64,000 nt of DNA, taken from NCBI RefSeq assembly GCF_018294505.1, contig NC_057810.1:710247563-710311562 (forward strand), written 5' to 3'. The translations under genes were made by a program, and so were the position numbers. The DNA comes from Triticum aestivum (Eukaryota; Streptophyta; Magnoliopsida; Poales; Poaceae). Under the pieces are notes generated by a model. It was not told where the DNA came from. It worked only from the letters and a program-made list of their open reading frames with translations, and did no database searches. Position 1 is the stretch's first letter, and every line of letters begins with the position of its first letter. Of the stretch, positions 56,160 to 64,000 are shown in pieces.

Positions 56160-57735
56160 GGTTTTTTTTTTAGAAAAGGAGGAGGACCCCCGGCCTTGCA
56201 TCTGGGCGATGCATGCGGCCACTTTATTAATTATTCTCACAAGACCTTACAAAGTCATAAAACAGTAAGACTAAAGCCATCATCTAAGCAACAACTGTCG
56301 CTACTCCTATCCAGTTGATGAAGGGGCGCTGATAGTCTGGGCCTAATACCGAACAGACGTCGCAGCCAAACCTAAACATCTAAGACCTGAGGTCCCAACC
56401 AGGATGCCTGCTGGGTATGGGGCACCTTCTAGTCCGGCGCACTCCTCAACCAGGACGCCTGCCAGGTATGAGGCCGCTGCAGCCACCTGCCACCAGTCCA
56501 TCTTCAGAGCTATAGTGTTGCATCTACCGTGCCAGGTCTCTCTGCCATCGACGCCACCATGATGCCTGACAGCGTCATCCTCCTGCGCGAATCCATCCTC
56601 GCATATCGAACTCCGAATCTGCACTGCGCCACGCCGTCGAGATCCGTCCCTATCAATGTGTAGGATAAAGCACCGCTCCACCAAAGATGTCGTCTGCTGG
56701 TCCTGCGAAGCCGAGTGCACCTCCGAGAATGCTGCCCCCAAGGGGGTAATGACACATGCTGGCCGCCAACATCCGGTCAGCTGATCTAGGGTTCCCCCCA
56801 GAGGTATTGAGTGGAGTTGGGAGCTTCACCTCGATGATGCCTTCATGAAGGAAACGATGATAAGGGCATCGTCATCACCGGCTCCGGCCATCGACCGAAA
56901 ACCAGGTTTTCACCCGGATCCGTCCCAAGAAATCCACCCGACAACATGTGCACCGTCTCGACCGCCTTCAAAGCCCCAGATCCAACCGCCTAGATCCGGC
57001 GACCAATCACAACAATAGTGCCACCGTAGGAGCCCTGGTACACCGGCCACAACCTGAGTGTGCCACCACTAGAGCCTAGGAGGAGGGATCCCACCCCGCC
57101 TTGCCAAGCCGTGAGAGCCGCCAAGATGGAACCCGCGCGCTCGTCACTGTCTCTGGTCTGAAAAAATCCATAGCAGATCGCCGTCACAGATCCTCCTTGG
57201 ACATGGACACCACGCCATGCCGCCACGGGAAGCCCTAGCTTCACCAGCCGCCACCCTCCAGGGCCGCCGCCCCGGGATCGAGACAGAACATCGCCGCTGC
57301 CACCGGCCATGTTCCGCCGCCGCCGACCGGCCAAGCCGCCGGCCACTGCGACCTACGCCGCCATGACCAAGCATGCGCATCGAGTAGCCGACACCACCAG
57401 ATCTTCCACGAAGCCCGCCGCTCCGCCACCTCCTCCCATCATCATGCCGCCAAGGTGCCGTTGGAGGCCTCAGATCGGTCGCGCTACCGCGACGACGGCT
57501 CAGATCGGGGAGGAGGGCCCCTGCGCCCCAGGTGACCCGCCTCTTCCAAAGGAACGCGGGGGGGGGGGGGGGGAGGGAGTCTCCGCCGCCGCCGTCAGCC
57601 GCACGGGGCTTTGCCCGGCGGCCTCCTCCAACGGCGGCGGAGAGGAGGGGAGGGGAGGGAGGGGTTGGGAGCCCGGCGGCGGTGGGGATAGGGTTCCGCC
57701 CGAGCTGCCCTAGCGGGGGGCGACACGGGGGCTCA
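56160..57735 (-). mobile_element. Retroposon-like segment with a poly(A) end
   Basis: On the minus strand it runs from a very GC-rich start (57735, including a 16-base G/C run at 57558-57573) to AATAAAGTGGCCGCATGCATC, then CTCCTCCTTTTCT and a run of 10 A ending at about 56163. That 3' end is common in wheat and looks like a non-LTR retroelement tail. No RT domain is present and the GC-rich ORFs have no recognisable similarity. It may be a deleted LINE or a non-autonomous derivative. No TSD was found. Confidence 0.4.
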
Positions 57736-59068
57736 TAGAATCTCCTTGAGGATCCAGCACCCACTATCTTGGATATCTTTCAAAAATAATGCCAATGAGG
57801 GCGTCACTTGCTATAAATTCATGACTTCAAAGGAACACAATAACCCATTAGATGGTTCAGTACAAATCATCTCTTCACTTGCAATACCATGTAAAACGTT
57901 AAATAGGTATGCATCACTCATCATTTCAAAAAGAATTCAAACAAAAACATTCAACACCTCTAACTCCACAAAGACGTAAGAAGTTAGGGTGCCTAAATCT
58001 TTATGCAGAACTGGGGACATCTTACTTATTAGTTAGCCAACCACCGTAACCAGGTGGCCCAATTACATGAATACAATCAGTATAAATCATAAGTACGAAA
58101 CATGAAACTTTCTGAAGTGATCAGTACTTATTAGGTCTCAGACTATACATATAGAAACTTGAGACTGCAGACATGAACGGTTGACTTTGAAACTCCACTC
58201 AGATCACCCCATTATCTAAGCATGCTCAGGTAGCAACAGCAAAACAGATTACAGAATCTGAAACCTCACACATTATCTAAAGAGTACCATATTTTCTGTT
58301 CTTGTTACACTGGAAGCAATGTACACTCTGAATGAAAAAGAAACAAACACTTGATTGATATGGTCATCATATATGAAATAAGATAGTATGTGACAAACTA
58401 TATAAAGCCGTAGATTTTGATGTACTACTGCTATTGGGTCACCCAAACTCATATAATAGTTGCTTACCTGCAAATCCTCCGGTAGTTGTGCTAACATATG
58501 AAACATCTTCTTGATCTCCCTAACCTGGATTCTATGATAATACAGAGCTGAACTCGAAAAATAAAATCACACTACAAGATATCTACAGGCTATTTTTACA
58601 CAAAAAGAGACTCGAAAACACATAAAAAGGAAAAGGAGACACCTGTTTAAATAAGCCATTATAACCAGGCTACGCAGAGCTCGACATATTGCCTAGCCGA
58701 CCTAGCTCAATATCAGCATTTCTTAGTCTTTAGAATTCAAATCCTTTATGTATTCTAACCAATAAGATGGAATTCAATCTTCGGTGAGGATTGAATCCTA
58801 GTGTCATAAGTACTACATATATAAACATCAGTTGCATCAGAGATTGCTCACAAGGGCAATGCTGCACACCAAGCTATTTCCATACTCCAACGATCACAAT
58901 ATAACCTCATATAGGGAATACAGAGAAAACCACATACAAGGAGGAAATCATCGTCTAATTGACATAGAAATTAGTCTGCTACTTCTCTTCGTCGGCTCAA
59001 CAAGAAAAGGATCAAGGAACAAATATGCCTCAAAGGTAAAAATGGAACTACATGAGTTTTATACCGCA
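57736..59068. other. Helitron interior, unidentified
   Basis: AT-rich and without long ORFs. It may include captured gene pieces or introns, but nothing can be named. Confidence 0.4.
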
Positions 59069-59082
59069 TAAACCCCACTATC
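59069..59082. repeat. Left TSD of the LINE
   Basis: TAAACCCCACTATC, identical to 61369-61382. Confidence 0.88.
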
Positions 59083-61090
59083 CCAGACAGCCTTTATTAA
59101 AGGGCGTTTCATTGCTGAAAGCATTATTGCTGCACATGAAATTATCCATTCTGTGCATTCTAGCAAGAAGTCTGGCTTTGTGTTCAAGCTAGATTATGAA
59201 AAAGCTTATGACATGATTAATAGGGAATTTCTTATGGATATGATGAAAACAAGGGGTTTTAGTCATAAGTGGATGGCTAAAGTAGGATCTCTCATCTTCA
59301 AAGGCTCTATTGGTGTCAGGGTTAATGACAACAACAGTGAGTTCTTTGTCCCTGGCAAAGGTGCCAGACAAGGAGATCCATTCTCCCCTCTTCTTTTCAA
59401 CCTAGTTGCAGATGTATTTACTAGGATTTTAATTAAAGCCTCTATTAATAACAAAGTTGAAGGGCTTTTTCCTGTCACAAACCCTACTGGCATCATTAGT
59501 ATGCAGTATGCAGATGACACTCTGCTCTTCCTGGGCAATAATCTTTCTTTTGCTAAAAAGCTTAAGTGGTTACTGTCTTGTTTTGAACAGTTGTCTGGGA
59601 TGAGGATCAACTTTCACAAGTGTGATTTAGTCCCCATTAACATTGACCATGATGAAGCAAATTTATTTGCTCAGGTCCTAGGCTGTAAGCTTGGGAATTT
59701 TCCTATTAAATATTTAGGAGCCCCTCTTCACTATAAAAAGCTTAGAAAAGAGGATTTACAACCCACTGTGGATAAAATTATTAAGAAAGGGGCCGGCTGG
59801 AGAGGGAGATTACTTTCCTCTGGTAAACGTCTTACCCTTGTTCAGTCTTGTCTTTCTAGTATTCCCTACTATCTAATGGGAATTATAAAATTCCCCAAGT
59901 GGGCTATTAGCATGATCAACTCTCAACTTGCTCACTGCTTTTGGGATGATTATGAGGGCCATCATAAATACCACCTAGCTGCTTGGGGTAACATTGCCTT
60001 GAAAAAACAGTTTGGTGGTTTGGGCATCCCTAATATAGCTGATATGAACCTCAGCCTGCTAGCTTCGTGGGCTAAGAGATATTTCAACGATGATGGTAAA
60101 ATCTGGAAGCAAATTATTGACGCTAAATATAATACTTGTAATCCTAACATTTTTGCTTGCCCTGATAGTGGTGCTTCCCCTCTCTGGAAGGGCATTCTTT
60201 GGGCTATAAAAGCTGCAAAAGTTTGCATTTCCTGGAAGGTGGGTAATGGCAAGAGTGTTAGGTTTTGGGAGGACAGGTGGACTGGTAACGCTACTCTTGC
60301 TACTAGCTATTGGGAGTTGTATAATATTGCCAATACCACTAATGTTTCCATCAGTGAGGTGTGGGATGGCGTGTCTCTGAAAATCAATTTCAGAAGATGT
60401 TTTTCGCCAAACATGCTTGCTGCTTGGAATGAGATTTTTTGTGTTGTCAAGGATCTGAACTTAAATGATTGTGATGACACTATCATTTGGGATTTGGAGC
60501 CTAAGGGGATATACACTGTTAAATCCTATTATAATTTTGTGAATTTTAGAGGTGTGGCCCCAGATAACATTATATCGATTTGGAAAACTAATGTTCCTCA
60601 GAGGATTCAGATCTTCCTCTGGTTGGTTGTGAGAAACAAATTACTCACCAGAGATAATCTTCTGAAGAGACAGCATGTGGCTGATCCTACCTGCCTGTTC
60701 TGTAATGAAGCAGAATCGGTCTATCATCTGTCTTTTGATTGCGTTGTTGCGAGAGAACTCTGGAGAGAGATATTTAGTTCCCTGGGGGACAACGTCGAGC
60801 TTAACTCGGACGTGCTCCTGGAGTGGTGGGCGAGTAATGACAACAAAGCTGCAGACATTATGCTTCATGCAGCTATTTTGTGGGCTCTCTGGAGATATCG
60901 CAACGATATTTGTTTTAATGATGTGCCCTGGCTTGGTATGCAGGTTTTGTGGCAAAAAACAACTTCCTTTTTAACTTTGTGGGAGATCAGGTGTGCGGAT
61001 GCAGTCAAGAGGAGATGTCGACTCCTGGTACAAAAGATAGAGCATATGGCGCGAGCACCACCTCTTCTCCTCTGGCCAGACCCTGGCTAG
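59083..61090 (+). pseudogene. LINE reverse transcriptase, C-terminal two-thirds
   Basis: Open from the truncation point (CQTAFIKGRFI-like start at 59081; first ATG at 59153) to the natural stop at 61088, about 669 codons without a break. RT motifs in order: FKLDYEKAYDMINREFL, GARQGDPFSPLLFNLVAD, and the catalytic MQYADDTLLFL (Y-A-D-D, about 59501-59533), then IKYLGAPLHYKKL and GAGWRGRLLSSGKRLTLV. The C-terminal zinc-binding RT-associated region (WKTNVPQRIQIFLWLVVRNK, then TCLFCNEAESVYHLSFDC) is complete. The endonuclease and ORF1 are missing, so it is inactive. The intact frame suggests a relatively recent insertion. Confidence 0.92.
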
Positions 61091-61368
61091 GTCTGAACCA
61101 GTGCGGCGGAAGATCTCCTTAGTACGGAGGTGGCTTTTCGCTCTGAAGACGTGGGCGTGCCTTCCCTGAAAACATTTGTAGCCCTGTAATAGGGGGATCT
61201 TCCCTGCGTTGTTTAATTCTGCTCCTGCTGGGAGTGTAGACTGTGTGGTTTTTCATTTTGCTGGGGCAGCGACTTTGCTGTTTCTCCCCTGCATGCTTGT
61301 AACCTTACATAACGGTTTCGGTGGTTTCATTGTTGCAATGGAACCGGGGCGTTCGAGCCCTTTTCCTC
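59083..61368 (+). mobile_element. 5'-truncated L1-like LINE with a 14-bp target-site duplication
   Basis: TAAACCCCACTATC occurs at 59069-59082 and again at 61369-61382, exactly bounding a 2,286-bp insertion that begins in the middle of RT. Truncation at the 5' end and a TSD longer than 10 bp are hallmarks of target-primed reverse transcription. The 3' end lacks a clear poly(A) tail and closes with GAGCCCTTTTCCTC. It inserted into Helitron sequence on the opposite strand. Confidence 0.88.
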
Positions 61369-61382
61369 TAAACCCCACTATC
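61369..61382. repeat. Right TSD of the LINE
   Basis: TAAACCCCACTATC, identical to 59069-59082. Confidence 0.88.
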
Positions 61383-62450
61383 ACCCTTCAGTTCGGGAAG
61401 AATCACATGAATCGACACATGGTATTTCTTAACTTCATTTCACAAGATACATCGTGCAACCATAGCTTGGTGACTAAAATATGTCTACACCTACAGAAAT
61501 TATAATCACCTTGCAACCATCGACATGCAAATCTACAACAGGAATTCGTCTGCAATAACAAGTACATCCTCGATCCTCGGGCCATATTTCAGTAGCAAGA
61601 CCACCACTTTATAACAAGAATTTCACCCAGTGGAACCAAAATTTCATAAAAGCAAGTGAATCATACAAAAAACTTATTAATTCTAGGCCCATTGACCAAC
61701 ACTATGTTCTAAAAGGCTCTATGTTGTAAATTTGATAAGAGAAGAGCACCTTACCATCCAATCCAAACACACTGAAACGGGAAAGAAAAACAATCTGAAT
61801 CTCAGCGAAGGGACTCGCAGCGGCTGCATCGTCGAGTCAAAAACTGCATAGTGGAGTCGAAATTTATTAATTGACTCACTCGTTTATTACTTATCGTTTA
61901 TTACTTAACTGTGAACGGAATTTATTACTCAACTCACTCGTTTGTACAGTCTCGTGGACTCATGGTGTTTGTGCAACACCTAGAACGAAGCACCTGTAGC
62001 GGTGCTACACCACTGTTCGACATCATAAACCTGCACAAGATCACAGTGACATGATTCTTAATTCAGATTTCGTATGCAAGGGAGTCATGGTCTCTTGGGT
62101 AACAAGATAAATGTAGCAGGAGTTTCAAGAAGAGAAGAAAATACCACTATGTCCCCTTGATTCAGTCGAGCCACTTCACTTCAATCTTCAGTATCATCTT
62201 GCAGGTCACCATGGCAATCTCATGGTACTTGGCGGTCACTGCACAGCGAGTCAACAAAGAAGGTGGGATATTCACATGAAATCATAGAAAAGGAAGTAAC
62301 ATGGCCTCTGATGGTGATTGAAGTGCATCCTTGCGCACATAACTAATCGGCTTCCCATATAAATCACCGTTTCTAGTAAAGTAGGACTGCGTATGAATAT
62401 TCAAATGAAATCATCTCATTGGAGGTGTAAAAGGAAGTGGGGTTCTCTCT
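61383..62450. other. Helitron interior, unidentified
   Basis: Nothing recognised. Short repeats of GACTCACTCGTTTATTACTTA type occur near 61862-61945. Confidence 0.4.
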
Positions 62451-63022
62451 ACATACCTCTTACACAGTCTGTATCGTCTGTGTGCTCCTCCCTTCCCTCC
62501 CTCCCTCTCGGTTGGCGCAAGGAACTGGAATGGGATGGGTGGCAACCGCTTCTGTAGATCCAGATGCACCGCCGTGCGCCGTGCCGTGTAGTCCGGGAGG
62601 GGCGGCGTACGGGACGTGCGCCGTGGGGTGCCGGTAGTGTGGGGTGGAGGCTGGTTCGATGATGGGCAGATGGGGATGGAGCGCAACGTGCGGGGAGGGA
62701 GGTTGCAGAGGTGGGCGTCGGGGTGTGCGGCGATTGGAGGTTGCAGGATATGTGTTTGGGCCGGGAGGGAGGTTAGAGAGGCGGGGCGAGCGGCGAGGCG
62801 TGAAGGGGCGGCGGCGGGGCGAGTGGTGGCGGGGCGAGCGGTTGGCCAGAAGGGGCGTGCGGGCGTGCAAGAGTGAGGTGAGCGGTAGCGGGGTACAGTT
62901 TTCGTTAGCGAGAGGGAGATTTCGTTAACGATAGTTTTCGTTAGCGGATATTTTAGGTCGTTAGATCGTTGATTAGACAGCTAATACGCTGAGTTGGGCT
63001 AATACGCTGAGTTGGATCTGCC
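62451..63022 (-). other. GC-rich 5' region of the Helitron
   Basis: CpG-rich between about 62470 and 62900. It then contains three TTTCGTTA-type units (62898-62945) and two copies of CTAATACGCTGAGTTGG (62981-62997 and 62999-63015). On the minus strand this lies just inside the Helitron 5' end, where a promoter and leader for RepHel would be expected. ORFs here are Pro/Arg-rich and probably not genes. Confidence 0.45.
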
Positions 63023-63049
63023 CTCTCTTACTTTTATAGTGGTAGCAGA
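63023..63049 (-). repeat. Helitron 5' terminus
   Basis: The minus strand begins TCTGCTACCACTATAAAAGT at 63049, next to an A at 63050. It resembles plant Helitron 5' ends. Confidence 0.6.
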
Positions 63050-64000
63050 TATGTGTACAATATTTTAGTGTGTGGGCCTAGACCTAGGTACGTGAACTAC
63101 CTTTTCTTCCCCAGAACTCGCTACGCACACAACCACAAGTTTATTTTGCCAAGAGACCACAAAGGATATATGCATGCACAAATCCAATCCCGTCAACAAA
63201 TCAACCTCTCATATATACTCCCAAATTCATTTGGTACATGCACATAGTTCTCTAAAAATGAAAAAATACAACTATCTCACAAATATATTAATAAACAAAC
63301 CCTAGACAGTATTATAAAAATCAAAATTGCTTAACTGTGCAAGTGCATTACAAAACCAATTGTTTTTCAGAAGACTGGGCATGTCGTTTAAGTTTTACAT
63401 TAAGGAATAAGACCACATTATTGTGAGAGCATTTAATTAATAAAAATAATAACACAATAGCCAAAAGGAGAAATGCACATATTTGTCCGCCAGATAAAGC
63501 GGTGGAAATAGGATGAATTTTTTAAAATTTACAAAGTAACTTCAAAAAATCTTACAGGTGGGTGTCCAATAATTTAGGGGAACTTGTGGACAACAAAAAC
63601 GTGAACTACTAAAATATTCAGGAAATTTTTCAAATTTAAGTCTTGAAATTGAAATTATAATGATGGCTTCTAGAACGTTACAGTGAGAGTAAAAGAAAAA
63701 TTAAATTATAAAACTAGAAATACAGGAAATTATTGAAAAGATAGAAGGCTTCCACGAGTTAAAAAAAACCTCGAGAAGTTCAGCAACTTTCCAAACATTT
63801 AAAAGGACAACGATAAACTTGAACCGAGTGGCGACACTTATAAATGCGGAGAGCTCACCAGCCTCTTGAACTAATAAGCACTTGGTTGGTAAGGGCATCG
63901 ATGAGTTAGATACGTATGTGTGGACCGTGGAGAGTGATGAGCATAAACTAACCTCGCACAGCGGTTGTTGCGCCATGTTTTATTTTTGTAGGGAAATATC
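63050..64000. other. Flanking sequence right of the Helitron
   Basis: 63051-63122 repeats 52672-52745. The remainder is AT-rich. A 91-codon minus-strand frame (63701-63976) has no recognisable domain. No gene can be supported. Confidence 0.5.

Larger units (their letters stand above)
52951..63049 (-). mobile_element. Helitron (rolling-circle transposon), about 10.1 kb, with both ends
   Basis: On the minus strand the 5' end at 63049 reads TCTGCTACCACTATAAAAG, like plant Helitron 5' termini (TC, then CTA-rich, then TATAAAAG). The 3' end at 52951 reads GCCCGTGCATTCTACTAG, with the CTAG terminus. The flanking bases are A on the 5' side and T on the 3' side, as expected for insertion between A and T without duplication. 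The 3' hairpin is poorly preserved. The interior holds a decayed RepHel gene near the 3' half, a retroposon-like segment, a LINE insertion and a GC-rich 5' region. Several kilobases (57740-59068 and 61383-62450) have no recognised content. Confidence 0.65.

Noticed and set aside
57144..57764. 206-codon minus-strand ORF, Gly/Arg/Pro-rich
   Set aside because: Low-complexity translation of the GC-rich head of the retroposon-like segment, including a G homopolymer.
62460..62870. 136-codon Pro/Arg-rich minus-strand ORF
   Set aside because: Located in the CpG-rich Helitron 5' region. Composition alone can explain it, although a RepHel first exon cannot be excluded.
63701..63976. 91-codon minus-strand ORF
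   Set aside because: No domain, AT-rich setting, no splice or promoter support.

Overview
This window is intergenic, repeat-dominated plant nuclear DNA, almost certainly from a Triticeae grass (wheat, barley or a relative). The evidence is the set of repeat families (a BARE/Angela/WIS-type Copia LTR, SIRE/Maximus-type Copia LTRs, a Sabrina/WHAM-like Gypsy LTR, a Tat-lineage Gypsy element, a Sukkula-like LARD with 4.2-kb LTRs, Mutator-type MITEs, a Helitron, an L1-like LINE) and GT-AG intron signals. There are no bacterial operons, ribosome binding sites, rRNA or tRNA genes. Family names are recognised from memory and are tentative; boundaries, target-site duplications (TSDs) and motifs are read directly.

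Layout. (1) 1-28273 is a nest of insertions at least five deep. A Copia LTR remnant (26938-28273) was hit by a Sabrina-like LTR (25789-26937). That was hit by a SIRE/Maximus-like Copia element (20956-25788, with an env-like ORF, two polypurine tracts and a 298-base assembly gap). That was hit by a Tat-like Gypsy element on the minus strand (1-20955; gag-protease, no RT or integrase, plus an antisense intron-containing gene). That was hit by a complete LARD (7272-19569, TSD CTTGG). (2) 28357-34533 is a near-complete but dead Copia element. (3) 34540-38200 holds two paralogous genes on the minus strand for small secreted kiwellin/ripening-related proteins, in a duplicated block of about 1 kb. 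(4) 39595-46741 is a probable 7.1-kb Mutator-like element containing a 2.4-kb array of hairpin-forming minisatellite units and a fold-back MITE. (5) 46588-50167 is a nearly perfect 1.8-kb tandem duplication made of TE fragments. (6) 50574-50993 is a third, more diverged kiwellin-like gene. (7) 51578-52032 is a 195-bp triplication. (8) 52951-63049 is a Helitron on the minus strand with a decayed RepHel gene, carrying a retroposon-like segment and a 5'-truncated LINE with a 14-bp TSD. (9) 63050-64000 shows nothing identifiable.

The only plausible functional host genes are the three kiwellin-like ORFs. They share strand, signal peptide, a double-psi beta-barrel type motif set and a related core promoter, so they form a small expanded family at this locus. 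Everything else is mobile-element sequence, most of it inactivated by stops, frameshifts, deletions or further insertions. The most interesting structures are the antisense spliced gene inside the Gypsy element, the hairpin minisatellite, the LTR with a cluster of 13-bp palindromes, the end-to-end Helitron, and the kiwellin cluster.
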